Both the position numbers and the translations under genes were made by a program. From contig NBTC02000002.1 in assembly GCA_002082245.2 (NCBI GenBank), forward strand, positions 4,588,001 to 4,652,000: DNA of 64,000 bases, read 5' to 3'. The stretch is from Yersinia enterocolitica (GTDB lineage: Bacteria > Pseudomonadota > Gammaproteobacteria > Enterobacterales > Enterobacteriaceae). Below the pieces are notes generated by a model, which had not been told where the DNA came from, searched no databases, and was given only the letters and a program-made list of their open reading frames with translations. The first letter of the stretch is position 1. Every line of letters starts with the position of its first letter. Of the stretch, positions 26,977 to 37,262 are shown piece by piece.

Positions 26977-29900
26977 ATGAATCACAATGGTTTGCGTCGG
27001 TTAATGTCAGGAATTAAGGGGGGGCGGGCGGCTATATTGCTCGCTGCGGCGTTGTTATTAGCCGCTTGTGATGACAGCAATAATAAGGGCGTGGTCACAC
27101 CGCCTGCGGCTCAAGCCAGTACCTCGGCGGCAAAAACACCGGCGAGTAAACCCACAGATACGGTGGTACTGGCGGAGCTGGCAAAACGCCATGCTGGTCA
27201 GCCGCTCACCTTGCTGGATGCCTCTGAGCTGCAACTTGACGGGGCCAGTGCCATGGTACTGACCTTCTCGCAACCACTGAATCCAAATCAGGACTTCGCC
27301 GCGCAGGTGCATTTGGTTGATACTGTCAGTGGCAACATCGACGGTGCCTGGGAGCTATCCGATAATCTAATGGAGCTGCGTTTACGCCATCTCAAACCGG
27401 AGCGTAAATTGCTGTTGACTGTCGACAGCACGCTGCAAGGGGTAGGTGGCGCGCAACTGGGTGCACAACAACAGCAACAAATCACCACGCGTGATATTAA
27501 ACCGAGTGTCGGCTTTGCCAGCAAAGGCTCTTTGCTGCCGGGCAAACTGGCGCAGGGCTTGCCGGTGATGGCGCTCAATGTTGATAGCGTCGATGTTAAC
27601 TTCTTTCGCATTAAGCAAAGCAGCCTGGCTAACTTCCTCGCTAACTGGCAGAACCGCAGTGCGCTCTCTAACTGGGAATCGGACGAACTGCTGAAAATGG
27701 CTGATTTAGTCTATACCGGCCGTTTTGATCTCAATCCTGCGGTTAATACCCGTGAAAAGCTGTTGCTGCCCTTAGCCGATATCAAGCCGTTACAAGAATC
27801 TGGCGTCTATCTGGCTGTCATGCAGCAAGCCGGTCACTACAGCTATACCAATGCTGCTACCCTATTTACCCTGAGTGATATCGGTGTTTCGCTACATAGC
27901 TACCATAACCAGATGGATGTGTTCACTCAGGCATTAGCCGGTGGTGCGGCATTGAAAGGCGTGTCACTGCAACTGTTGGATGATAAAGGCCAGGTGTTGA
28001 CTCAGGCCGAAACCGACGGCAAGGGCCATGCGCAGTTGGAAAAAAACGCTAACGCCAAACTGCTACTCGCCGCGCAAAATGGGCAGACCAGTCTGATCGA
28101 CCTTAATGCGCCCGCTTTAGATCTGGCCGAGTTTGATATTGCCGGTCCAGAGGGTTTCCAGAAGCAGTTCTTTGTCTTTGGCCCCCGTGACCTGTATCGG
28201 CCAGGTGAAACCTTAATTGTTAATGGGTTACTGCGCGATGCTGACGGTAAACCCCTAACAACCCAACCAGTTAAAGTCGATATCCTCAAACCGGATAATC
28301 AAGTGGTGCGCAGCTTTACCTGGCAACCACAGGATGGCCTGTATCAATACCAATATGCCATACCTGAAGGTGGCCCAACTGGCGAGTGGTCACTACGCTT
28401 GAATGTGGGTGATAACCAGCCACGATTGTACAAATTCAAGGTAGAGGATTTTCTGCCAGAGCGTATGGCGCTCGATATTGCCACCAGTAAAGAACCGATC
28501 GCCACTGACAGTGAGGCTAACTTTGCCGTCACTGGCCGTTACTTATACGGTGCCCCGGCCTCGGGCAACCGTCTGCAAGGCCAATTATTCCTGCGCCCAC
28601 TTCGTGAAGCTGTTGCCACACTGCCCGGTTTTGAATTTGGTTCGATTATCGAAGAGAACCTCTCCCGCACCTTAGATGAGTTTGATACCACCTTAGATAA
28701 CGAGGGGCAGACAGATATTGCGGTGGATAACAGTTGGCAGCATGCCCAATCGCCGCTGAAATTGATATTACAGGCCAGCTTGTTGGAGTCGGGGGGCCGG
28801 CCAGTCACTCGCCGTGCGGAGCAAGCAGTGTGGCCTGCTGAGGCGTTGGTGGGGATTCGCCCGCTGTTCAATAAACAGCAGGTTTATGATTACCGCAGTG
28901 ACAGCTATAAATCACAGGCGATGGTGGATCAGGATACGCAGGCTGATTTTGAAATTATCTATGCAAATGCCAGCGGCGAAAAACTGGCCGCCAATGGTAT
29001 TAAAGTGAAGTTGGTACGTGAGCGGCGTGATTACTACTGGCAGTGGTCAGAAAGTGATGGCTGGCAGTCGTTATTTGATAAAAAAGATCTGACTCTGGCA
29101 GAGCAAAGCGTGAATATCGCCGCCAACGGGAGCGCTAAAGTCAGTTTCCCGGTGGAGTGGGGCGCATACCGCATTGAGGTGAGTAACCCAGATAATGAAT
29201 TGATCAGCAGTTCTCGTTTCTGGGCCGGTTACAGTTGGCAGGATAATACCGCTGGCAGTGGTGCGGTGCGTCCTGATCAGGTCAAATTAACATTGGATAA
29301 ACCCGCTTACCGCCCAGGCGAAAAAGTGAAGTTACATATTGAAGCGCCAGCGGCGGGTAATGGCTATCTGCTGGTGGAATCCAGCGACGGCCCGCTGTGG
29401 TGGCAGGAAGTGACTATTCCTGCGGGTGGTGCAGAGGTCGAAGTGCCGATTAACAAAGAGTGGAATCGGCATGACCTGTATCTCAGTGCCACAGTGATTC
29501 GCCCCGGTGATAAATCACAACAGGCGACGCCAAAACGAGCGATTGGTTTATTGCATCTGCCGTTGGTGGATGAAACCCGCAAGTTGGCATTGCAATTGGA
29601 TGCCCCCGAGCGTATCCGGCCCAATCAAACTTTAACGGTAAAAGTGAAGGCCAGCCGCAGTGGCGCGCCGTTGCCGGAGAAAGTGCAAGTTTTACTGTCA
29701 GCCGTTGACAGCGGGATCTTGAATATTACGGATTACGCCACGCCAGATCCTTACGATGCCTTTTTTGGCCGTAAGCGCTACAGCGCCGATCGCTATGATG
29801 TCTATGGGCAATTGATAGAAGGGCAAGGGCGTTTAGCCAGCTTACGTTTTGGTGGTGATGGTGATGAGGAAGATGCGCTGTCCCGTGGGGGCAAGAAACC

Positions 29901-32001
29901 CATTACCGAAGTGACTATTGTAGCGCAGCAAGCCCAACCGGTGACATTAAACGCGCAGGGTGAGGGTACCGTTGAGCTGGCGATTCCAGATTTTAACGGT
30001 GAGTTACGTTTAATGGCCCAAGCCTGGAGTGATGAAGATTTTGGCAAAGCAGAGTCGAAAGTGGTGGTGGCAGCACCATTGATTGCTCAACTGGCAGCGC
30101 CACGTTTTCTGGCCGGTGGCGACAGTACCCAACTGGCTCTGGACTTAAGTAATTTATCTGGTCAGGCACAAACCTTAGCGCTGAAATTGGCCGCCAGTGA
30201 TTTACTGGCGCTAAATGGCGCGCAAACTCAGTCCGTTACGCTGGCGAACGGTGAGCGTAAAACGGTACTGATCCCGGTTCGGGCGCTGAACGGGTTTGGG
30301 CAGGGTGATCTTGGTCTGACGATCAGTGGCATGGTACTGCCAAATGAAGAACTGCCAGATTACCAGCATCATTGGAAAATTGGCGTGCGGCCAGCCTATC
30401 CGGCCCAAACGCGCCATTTCACTAATGTGCTGCGCAGTGGTGAAAGCTGGAGCCTGCCTGAGCAGGCTACGGCGGGATTGAGTGCTGAAACATTGCAAGG
30501 TCAACTGCTGATAACCAGCCGCCCACCTCTCAACTTGGCTCGTTATATCAGCGAGTTATACGCCTATCCTTATGGCTGTCTGGAGCAGACAGTCAGTGGA
30601 CTGTATCCCTCACTGTACAGCAACCATGCACAGTTGACTGCGCTGGGTATTAAGGCCGATAGCGATGAAAAACGGCGACAGACGATTGATGTCGGGATTG
30701 AGCATTTGCTCAGTATGCAGCGCTACAACGGCGGCTTTGGTTTGTGGAGCAACGACAGCCCGGAAGAGTTCTGGCTCACCGCCTATGCCACTGACTTCCT
30801 GTATCGTGCCAGCCAACAAGGCTACAGCGTGCCTGCGGCGGCACTGACGGCGGCGAATACCCGATTACAGCGTTATTTACAGGATCCTAATCAGGTTGAA
30901 ATTCGCTACAGCGAGCAAACCAAGCATACCCGCTTTGCGGTGCAAGCCTATGCGGGGCTGGTATTGGCGCAGCAGCAGCAGGCTTCGCTCGGCGCATTAC
31001 GGCAGTTATATAGCCGCAACAGTGAAGCGCGTTCTGGCTTACCACTGGTGCAGTTGGGTGTGGCATTGAAATTGATGGGCGACATGCCGCGTGCCAAAGA
31101 AGCCATCACTCAGGGGCTAAATACCATACGCAGTGATAAGGATTACTGGCTGGAGGATTACGGTAGCCCGATACGCGATGATGCCCTTATTCTGGCACTG
31201 TTAACCGACAACAATCTACTGCCGCAAGCACGTGATAGTCGTCTGTTGGCCCTGTCTGATGCCTTGACCAGCCGCAACTACCTGTCAACGCAGGAGAGCA
31301 ATGCTATATTCCTTGCGGGGCGCACCTTGATGAATGGCGCTGAAACGCCGTGGCAGGTTGCTATCGGGCCACAAGCTGAGCCAATTGCGGATAGCGTGAC
31401 GCTGACCCAAAGTACCGCGTTAAACCAAAACTGGTCGGCATCACAACTGGCTGCGGGGATGCAACTGCAAAATCGGGGTGATACACCATTGTATAGCCGC
31501 GTTGCAGTGGTGGGATATCCGCAGCAAACCCCGGCACGATTCAGTAATAATTTGCATATCACCCGGAGTTACATTGGGCTAGATGGCAATCCGTTGCAGT
31601 TATCACAACTGAAAAGTGGTGAGTTAGTCTTGGTGCATCTGGATGTTTGGGCCGATAGGCGGGTACCGGATGCGCTGGTGGTTGATTTGCTGCCTGCTGG
31701 TCTGGAACTGGAAAACCAGAATCTGGGCGATAGCAGCGCCAGTTTGGGAGAGAGTGCCAGCAGCGTGACTGAGCTATTACAGGATATGCAGCAATCGGAT
31801 ATCAAACATCAGGAGTTTCGTGATGACCGTTATGTCGCTGCCGTCAATGTCGATGGTTACCGTCACACCACGTTGCTCTATCTGGCGCGGGCGGTCACGC
31901 CAGGCCTCTACCAGGTACCTGCGCCACAAGTAGAATCGATGTATGTACCCGATTGGCGTGCGCTAGGGAGTACTCCAGCGCAGCTTGAAATCGTTAAGTG
32001 A
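26977..32001 (+). CDS. yfhM: Bacterial alpha-2-macroglobulin lipoprotein
   Basis: 1674 residues from the ATG at 26977, with AGGGAG upstream. The lipobox LLLAAC (signal peptide of about 38 residues) makes it a lipoprotein. It has long MG-type beta domains; the bait region cannot be fixed by eye. The thioester motif YGCLEQTVSG (about residue 1192) is intact. In the family the bait region is cut by a foreign protease, which triggers thioester attack and traps the protease in the periplasm. It is followed by pbpC, the usual partner: YfhM is thought to guard the cell when peptidoglycan is repaired. G7 at 27018-27024 is in the signal-peptide codons. Confidence 0.95.
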   Translation: MNHNGLRRLMSGIKGGRAAILLAAALLLAACDDSNNKGVVTPPAAQASTSAAKTPASKPTDTVVLAELAKRHAGQPLTLLDASELQLDGASAMVLTFSQPLNPNQDFAAQVHLVDTVSGNIDGAWELSDNLMELRLRHLKPERKLLLTVDSTLQGVGGAQLGAQQQQQITTRDIKPSVGFASKGSLLPGKLAQGLPVMALNVDSVDVNFFRIKQSSLANFLANWQNRSALSNWESDELLKMADLVYTGRFDLNPAVNTREKLLLPLADIKPLQESGVYLAVMQQAGHYSYTNAATLFTLSDIGVSLHSYHNQMDVFTQALAGGAALKGVSLQLLDDKGQVLTQAETDGKGHAQLEKNANAKLLLAAQNGQTSLIDLNAPALDLAEFDIAGPEGFQKQFFVFGPRDLYRPGETLIVNGLLRDADGKPLTTQPVKVDILKPDNQVVRSFTWQPQDGLYQYQYAIPEGGPTGEWSLRLNVGDNQPRLYKFKVEDFLPERMALDIATSKEPIATDSEANFAVTGRYLYGAPASGNRLQGQLFLRPLREAVATLPGFEFGSIIEENLSRTLDEFDTTLDNEGQTDIAVDNSWQHAQSPLKLILQASLLESGGRPVTRRAEQAVWPAEALVGIRPLFNKQQVYDYRSDSYKSQAMVDQDTQADFEIIYANASGEKLAANGIKVKLVRERRDYYWQWSESDGWQSLFDKKDLTLAEQSVNIAANGSAKVSFPVEWGAYRIEVSNPDNELISSSRFWAGYSWQDNTAGSGAVRPDQVKLTLDKPAYRPGEKVKLHIEAPAAGNGYLLVESSDGPLWWQEVTIPAGGAEVEVPINKEWNRHDLYLSATVIRPGDKSQQATPKRAIGLLHLPLVDETRKLALQLDAPERIRPNQTLTVKVKASRSGAPLPEKVQVLLSAVDSGILNITDYATPDPYDAFFGRKRYSADRYDVYGQLIEGQGRLASLRFGGDGDEEDALSRGGKKPITEVTIVAQQAQPVTLNAQGEGTVELAIPDFNGELRLMAQAWSDEDFGKAESKVVVAAPLIAQLAAPRFLAGGDSTQLALDLSNLSGQAQTLALKLAASDLLALNGAQTQSVTLANGERKTVLIPVRALNGFGQGDLGLTISGMVLPNEELPDYQHHWKIGVRPAYPAQTRHFTNVLRSGESWSLPEQATAGLSAETLQGQLLITSRPPLNLARYISELYAYPYGCLEQTVSGLYPSLYSNHAQLTALGIKADSDEKRRQTIDVGIEHLLSMQRYNGGFGLWSNDSPEEFWLTAYATDFLYRASQQGYSVPAAALTAANTRLQRYLQDPNQVEIRYSEQTKHTRFAVQAYAGLVLAQQQQASLGALRQLYSRNSEARSGLPLVQLGVALKLMGDMPRAKEAITQGLNTIRSDKDYWLEDYGSPIRDDALILALLTDNNLLPQARDSRLLALSDALTSRNYLSTQESNAIFLAGRTLMNGAETPWQVAIGPQAEPIADSVTLTQSTALNQNWSASQLAAGMQLQNRGDTPLYSRVAVVGYPQQTPARFSNNLHITRSYIGLDGNPLQLSQLKSGELVLVHLDVWADRRVPDALVVDLLPAGLELENQNLGDSSASLGESASSVTELLQDMQQSDIKHQEFRDDRYVAAVNVDGYRHTTLLYLARAVTPGLYQVPAPQVESMYVPDWRALGSTPAQLEIVK

Positions 32002-32054
32002 ATACTCACTTCCCCTGAGCGACGAAACAGTTGTCGGGGGAAGTAATACGATTC

Positions 32055-34391
32055 ATGCGCAAAAATATCTATTCCCGCTATCGGCGTATGGGCTGGGCGT
32101 TGGTGCTTATCTTGGTGTTGTTTCCGGCCACTCTTTGGCTGGCAGATAGACTTTGGCCATTGCCTCTGGCCGAGGTCCAGGTCGCGCGGGTAGTGGTTGG
32201 TGAAGATGGTACACCGTTATGGCGTTTTGCCGATGCTGACGGCGTATGGCGTTATCCGGTGACGTTGAGTCAGGTTTCGCCGTATTATCTACAAGCACTG
32301 CTCACTTTTGAAGACCGCTGGTTTTACTCTCATCCCGGGGTAAACCCATTGGCGCTAGCGCGTGCCGCCTGGCAGGATCTGCGCGCTGGTAAGATACTTT
32401 CAGGTGGCAGCACGCTATCTATGCAGGTTGCCCGCTTGATCGACCCACATCCGCGCACGTTAGCTGGCAAATTGCGTCAAGTCTGGCGTACTTTTCAGTT
32501 GGAATGGCATTTTTCCAAAGTTCAAATTCTCGAAATCTACCTTAATCGCGCTCCATTTGGTGGCACCCTACAAGGGATTGGCGCTGCCAGTTGGACCTAT
32601 TTAGCTAAGCCGCCCTCTCAATTAACCGCGGCAGAAGCCGCATTGCTGGCAGCATTACCGCAAGCCCCTAGTCGGCTACGTCCCGATCGCTATCCTCTAC
32701 GGGCAAAGGCTGCTCGAGACAAAGTGTTAACCCGACTGGCGGATTATCAGGTTTGGACAGCAAAGGATGTGGCTGATATTAAACAAGAAGAGGTCTGGCT
32801 GGCACCGCGTCAGATGCCACAATTGGCTCCTTTACTGGCTCGCCGTTTAACCAGTGGTAATCAGCGCGAAGTGATCCACACCACACTTGATACCGGATTA
32901 CAGCGCCAATTGGAAGATATGGCGGCGAGTTGGCGTCATCAATTACCTGAGAAAACCTCGCTAGGCTTGCTGGTGGTTGACCATACCACGATGAAGGTGC
33001 GTGCTTATCTTGGGTCGGTGGATTTTCAGGACAACAGCCGCTTTGGTCATGTGGATATGGTCAGTGCATGGCGCTCACCGGGGTCGACACTCAAACCTTT
33101 CCTGTATGCCATGGCACTGGATGACGGCCTGATCCATGCTGAATCTCTGCTTCAGGACGTGCCACGTCGCTTTGGTGATTACCGGCCTGGCAATTTTGAT
33201 ACCGGATTCCATGGGCCGGTCAGTGCTAGTGAAGCTCTGGTGCGTTCGCTGAATTTACCGGCGGTTCAATTACTGGAAGCCTACGGCCCAAAACGTTTTA
33301 CCGCCAATTTACGCAATGGTGGTCTGAACTTACGTTTCCCCTCTCACAGTGAACCCAGTCTGGCGGTCATTTTAGGCGGAACCGGTTCACGGTTGGATCA
33401 ATTGGTTGCCGCGTATAGCGCTTTCGCCCGTGGCGGAATGGCAGCAACATTGCGTTTTGAACCGCAGCAACAAATACAAGAACGGCGACTATTCTCACCG
33501 GGAGCGGCATGGATTACCCGGCGCATTATGGCCGGTGAAGCCAGACCATTACCGGATGACATTTTGCCAGCTACCGTGCCACTGGCATGGAAAACCGGTA
33601 CCAGCTACGGCTATCGTGATGCTTGGGCTATTGGCATCAATGCGCGTTATACAATAGGCGTGTGGGTGGGGCGTCCAGATGGCACTCCGGTTGCCGGGCA
33701 GTTTGGTTATGCTACTGCGATACCGATACTTAATCAGGTCAATAACCTGTTGATGGCAGGGTTACAGCAAAGCATTCGCAGGTTACCGTCAGATCCAAGG
33801 CCATCGTCAGTCAGTCGGGAAGAGATTTGTTGGCCGGGTGGGCAACCGCTAGCGGTTGGTGATAGCAACTGTCGACAGCGGCGTCAAAGCTGGGTGCTCG
33901 ATGGCACGGTACCGCCCACACTGACCGCACCCGGCCAGGAAAATATGCAGGGTAGTCAACTCAGTATCTGGCTAAATCAGCAAGGCGAGCGGGTTGCCGC
34001 GGATTGCTTAGGAGCCAAGCCAACGCAAGTGGCCTTGTGGCCACTGCCACTGGAACCATGGTTGCCACTGGCTGAACGGCGTAATCAACGGTTACCCGCA
34101 GCAAGCCAGCAATGTCCACCGCAAGGGGAAGGCAGTGCTGCACCATTGCTGATTTTAGGTATACGTGATGGTGCTGTAGTTAAGCGCTTACCTGGTCATA
34201 ATAGCCTTGATCTGCGCCTGGTGGCGCAAGGCGGGAGAGGTCAACATTGGTGGTTCCTCAATGGGGAGCAGGTGGCGGTAACCGAGAATAATCAGTCATG
34301 GGTACAAAGCTTATCTGTGCCGGGCGGCTATCAGCTTAATGTATTGGATGAAAGTGGCCAGGTGGGTAATATAATGTTCCGTATGGAATAG
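32055..34391 (+). CDS. pbpC: Penicillin-binding protein 1C
   Basis: 778 residues from the ATG at 32055; the Shine-Dalgarno is weak. One N-terminal membrane anchor (about 13-32) is followed by the glycosyltransferase domain (EDRWFYSHPGVNP; GGSTLSMQVARL; QILEIYLNRAPFGGTLQG) and the transpeptidase domain with active-site serine in SPGSTLKP, the SLN motif in VRSLNLP, and the KTG motif in WKTGTSYG. The C-terminal BiPBP_C domain (about 690-778) completes it. It makes peptidoglycan and is classically paired with the alpha-2-macroglobulin gene upstream. Confidence 0.97.
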   Translation: MRKNIYSRYRRMGWALVLILVLFPATLWLADRLWPLPLAEVQVARVVVGEDGTPLWRFADADGVWRYPVTLSQVSPYYLQALLTFEDRWFYSHPGVNPLALARAAWQDLRAGKILSGGSTLSMQVARLIDPHPRTLAGKLRQVWRTFQLEWHFSKVQILEIYLNRAPFGGTLQGIGAASWTYLAKPPSQLTAAEAALLAALPQAPSRLRPDRYPLRAKAARDKVLTRLADYQVWTAKDVADIKQEEVWLAPRQMPQLAPLLARRLTSGNQREVIHTTLDTGLQRQLEDMAASWRHQLPEKTSLGLLVVDHTTMKVRAYLGSVDFQDNSRFGHVDMVSAWRSPGSTLKPFLYAMALDDGLIHAESLLQDVPRRFGDYRPGNFDTGFHGPVSASEALVRSLNLPAVQLLEAYGPKRFTANLRNGGLNLRFPSHSEPSLAVILGGTGSRLDQLVAAYSAFARGGMAATLRFEPQQQIQERRLFSPGAAWITRRIMAGEARPLPDDILPATVPLAWKTGTSYGYRDAWAIGINARYTIGVWVGRPDGTPVAGQFGYATAIPILNQVNNLLMAGLQQSIRRLPSDPRPSSVSREEICWPGGQPLAVGDSNCRQRRQSWVLDGTVPPTLTAPGQENMQGSQLSIWLNQQGERVAADCLGAKPTQVALWPLPLEPWLPLAERRNQRLPAASQQCPPQGEGSAAPLLILGIRDGAVVKRLPGHNSLDLRLVAQGGRGQHWWFLNGEQVAVTENNQSWVQSLSVPGGYQLNVLDESGQVGNIMFRME

Positions 34392-34402
34392 TCATACTGA
34401 TA

Positions 34403-34438
34403 AAATTAATTAATAACAATGGCTAATTAATTTTTGTA
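34403..34438 (+). terminator. AT-rich hairpin after pbpC
   Basis: Stem AAATTAATTA / TAATTAATTT with T-rich tail. It is weak in base composition but well placed. Confidence 0.5.
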
Positions 34439-34555
34439 TTTATCATTAAAATAACATCCCTGTGATAAATAAAATGATATCAATGCTTTTATTAGCCAGA
34501 TAAAGTAATTACATCATGGTTTTTAGCACTGCTACTTATTGCTGGGGATTATTAG

Positions 34556-35887
34556 ATGAACCATAATTACTTAATGATATTTTTCACGCTAATATTAACT
34601 GAAAACGTTTCTGCTCAACAGGGAAAAGTGTGTTTCTTTGCTAATAATAACTATACGGGAAAATCAATTTGCGCGGGGCAGGGGCAAGAAGTAAGTGATC
34701 TTAAGGATGAATGGAATGACAAAATATCATCTATTTTTGTTCCCTCAGGTATGATTGTCACGGTTTATGAAAATAATGATTTCTCAGGAAAATTATTGAC
34801 ATTTAGAGATGATGTTGATTTATTTTCCTCTCGCAGTTGGGCTGATTTAAATAATGAGATTAGCTCCTTTAGAGTTCGAAGCGCTGCCTGTTTTTATGAG
34901 CAAGATAACTTTTTAGGTGAATCAATTTGCCTCTCTGGTAACGAGTACGTTGATCTGTTTAATAATACTGATCGCCGTAGGAAGCAATCACATATTTTAA
35001 ACCCACTTAATGATCAAATTAGTTCGATAAAACTACCACAAAATACCCAAGTAACAGTTTATAAAAATGATAACTATAGTGGTGATTATTTTACTCTGAC
35101 TGATGATTACTTAACTTTTGACTTAAAAAAAATAGGCATGGATAATGGAATTAGCAGTATTCATGTTTCTCAGCAAGAATATTTTATTTGCGATCAATAT
35201 TGTGCTGTAAAAGATAGAGTTATTATCCCGATACAATACACCTTTGGTCGATATTGGGGTGATGAACGAATAGGTCCAAAACAAGCTTTGGTCAGTTTTG
35301 ATTTGAATGATCAAGGTGATTATTCTATAGAAATAATCGGCGGTGGTATATTTAAAATAAGAGATCGTGAGGTTTTTTTTATTCATGAAAGCAGAAATAA
35401 TAGTTCTATATTCAAATTGAGCAATGAAAGCGATACATTGTCAATGTTATCGACATTTAATGGTGGCTATTTCGAAGTTCAATTTATGGAGTCTATTGGT
35501 GAACAGGTAGTCTATTACTATCCACTGATCACCTATTTGTTTGATGCGGATAAAACGAGTGTTAAGTTTTTTATTAATAACGCAAATGAAACTCAACCAT
35601 TAATTATAAATAAAATAGTGTTGACGGCTGAAAAAAATAAAAGTAGGGCAGGGCGAAGTCTGGTTGGAAAAACCGCTTGTTGGTTAGTTCCCCTGCTTAA
35701 TATTTATAATTATGTTATCCAAGGGCGGTGTAATCAGGTAGACCGGTTTGTCACTAATGCTTATGATTTTTTCAATGGCGATAACAATAAGATATTACAA
35801 GTATCCGGTTCTTCGAAGCCCTTCCCTAAATTAATGACGAATGAAGCGTTGTCTGCTGATGTTTTTTTTGACGGAGTTGTCAACTGA
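34556..35887 (+). CDS. Exported beta-gamma-crystallin protein, N-terminal part (frame broken)
   Basis: 443 residues. A signal peptide (NYLMIFFTLILTENVSA) is followed by two beta-gamma-crystallin domains: domain 1 about 24-105 (CFFANNNYTGKSIC; NDKISSI; VYENNDFSGK; NNEISSF) and domain 2 about 107-205 (CFYEQDNFLGESIC; NDQISSI; VYKNDNYSGD; DNGISSI). The N/D-x-x-I-S-S calcium-binding motifs are intact. These resemble the Yersinia crystallin studied in Y. pestis. The rest to 443 is unrecognised. The frame ends soon after a T8 tract; the downstream frame continues as a plausible C-terminus. The DNA is AT-rich, unlike flanking pbpC and ndk, and the gene is inserted between two genes that are adjacent in E. 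coli. Confidence 0.8.
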   Translation: MNHNYLMIFFTLILTENVSAQQGKVCFFANNNYTGKSICAGQGQEVSDLKDEWNDKISSIFVPSGMIVTVYENNDFSGKLLTFRDDVDLFSSRSWADLNNEISSFRVRSAACFYEQDNFLGESICLSGNEYVDLFNNTDRRRKQSHILNPLNDQISSIKLPQNTQVTVYKNDNYSGDYFTLTDDYLTFDLKKIGMDNGISSIHVSQQEYFICDQYCAVKDRVIIPIQYTFGRYWGDERIGPKQALVSFDLNDQGDYSIEIIGGGIFKIRDREVFFIHESRNNSSIFKLSNESDTLSMLSTFNGGYFEVQFMESIGEQVVYYYPLITYLFDADKTSVKFFINNANETQPLIINKIVLTAEKNKSRAGRSLVGKTACWLVPLLNIYNYVIQGRCNQVDRFVTNAYDFFNGDNNKILQVSGSSKPFPKLMTNEALSADVFFDGVVN

Positions 35888-36971
35888 GCCGGTCGGTATA
35901 TTGACTCAAATTAATTCTGATATGAACGGTAAATCATTGACAGTACCGGCCAGTGCACGGGCCTGTAAAGTTTCAATGAAAGATGAAGTGCTCCCTCATT
36001 TACGCTTTCGCCGCCAGCTTATTCCCCCCTGCATTGATTGGACATTGAATATTTTGACTGATTTTACACTGCTCTTTGGTGACAGTCTTGATAGTTGGAA
36101 CGCTGAAAATTTTGGTCGGGTTATTGCGCGGATTATCAGCTCAGGTGATACCGGCTATGCGGCATTAGATACAGCGACCGATGCGCGGTTTATTGAAAGT
36201 GTCCGAACCTATATCGCGGAGAATATTGATAATATCGCCCTGTTAAAGACAGCATTTGATTTTTCACAACTTAGCTATGCTGTTTATTTACATCACAATA
36301 ATCTGGATTTTAATGTCGAAACACCACAAGTAGCACAGCTACTACCTCAAGGGCGCTATGAGTTGGCACTGCAAAATTTCGAGTTTGTCGAAACCATCCC
36401 CAGAAGACGGCAACACAATCAATGGCTAGAACAGCCTGAAATGCACTTTGATATTGAAATCATTAGCGGCGCAACCGAAGGCACGCTGGCTGCCAGGCAA
36501 CATGTCCTCGCAGATATCGAAGAATGGCAACGGCGCTACAGTGAGGCCGCGCAGACCTTAAAAAGCGCAACGAATATTGAAAATATTGGCAATCTCAATC
36601 CGTATGAGGGGATGGATGTGGTTATTTCTGCCTCGAATTTGGTGAGTGACGTGGTGCTGAGTTGGCTAATAACACCTCGTGATGATTATATCTATGTGAT
36701 CGTTCGTCTATCAGGAGAGGTTATTAGCATCACGCTGGCCGTTGATATTAATGAGTTTGATGTTGGTGTCGCCGGCTCGCTGACTCATCCAGCTTATGTG
36801 CTATATCCAACGGCTGAAGGCGTTATCAGAGGCGCAGGTACAGCGGCTATCAGAGCATTAGCCGACTATTTAGCCAAAAAAGGGAAACGCGCACTGGTAT
36901 CGGATGTGATCAGCCAACCTTCAGCCATTGTGAAAAAGAAGGTGGGCTTTCAATTTATCAATGAACTTTGA
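35841..36971 (+). CDS. Probable C-terminal half of the crystallin protein, with GNAT-like end
   Basis: Up to 376 residues in the +1 frame relative to the crystallin gene. The candidate ATG at 35841 has no ribosome-binding site and lies inside the preceding coding sequence, so this is more likely a continuation after a frameshift. The last 70 residues look like a GNAT acyltransferase core: LTHPAYVLYPTAEGVIRGAGTAAIRALADYL (acetyl-CoA loop RGAGTA) and SAIVKKKVGFQFINE. The middle is helical and unrecognised. Its GC content is higher than that of the crystallin part. A two-part exported toxin or modifying enzyme is possible but unproven. Confidence 0.55.
   Translation: MKRCLLMFFLTELSTEPVGILTQINSDMNGKSLTVPASARACKVSMKDEVLPHLRFRRQLIPPCIDWTLNILTDFTLLFGDSLDSWNAENFGRVIARIISSGDTGYAALDTATDARFIESVRTYIAENIDNIALLKTAFDFSQLSYAVYLHHNNLDFNVETPQVAQLLPQGRYELALQNFEFVETIPRRRQHNQWLEQPEMHFDIEIISGATEGTLAARQHVLADIEEWQRRYSEAAQTLKSATNIENIGNLNPYEGMDVVISASNLVSDVVLSWLITPRDDYIYVIVRLSGEVISITLAVDINEFDVGVAGSLTHPAYVLYPTAEGVIRGAGTAAIRALADYLAKKGKRALVSDVISQPSAIVKKKVGFQFINEL
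35862..35869 (+). other. T8 tract at the frame junction
   Basis: GTTTTTTTTG at 35861-35870. With T7 the reading frame would run from NEALSADVFL straight into TELSTEPVG and give one protein of about 804 residues. With T8 translation stops eight codons later. Candidate for slippage, phase variation, a real mutation or a base-calling error. Confidence 0.7.
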
Positions 36972-37262
36972 TATTAATAACGTTTTACCTGCAAAGCACT
37001 GCGAGTATGGCAAACGGTTTTTTATACAAAGTGTGAGTTGTACGCAAAAATGAGTAATTAAGATAAATATTTTTTAATGAAATGTTGTGATTCCCGTATG
37101 CAAGCGTTAATCGCGCACTTATAATCGGCGGCCACTGTACAGGGGTCGGCATAATTTTGTAGTAAAGGAACCGTTCGCCAGCCAAGTTTATATCCTTATT
37201 TAGGGTAGTTAGCGGGGCGGGTTCCACGTCCGGTCAATATTAGAAATTCAATAGAGGTTATC

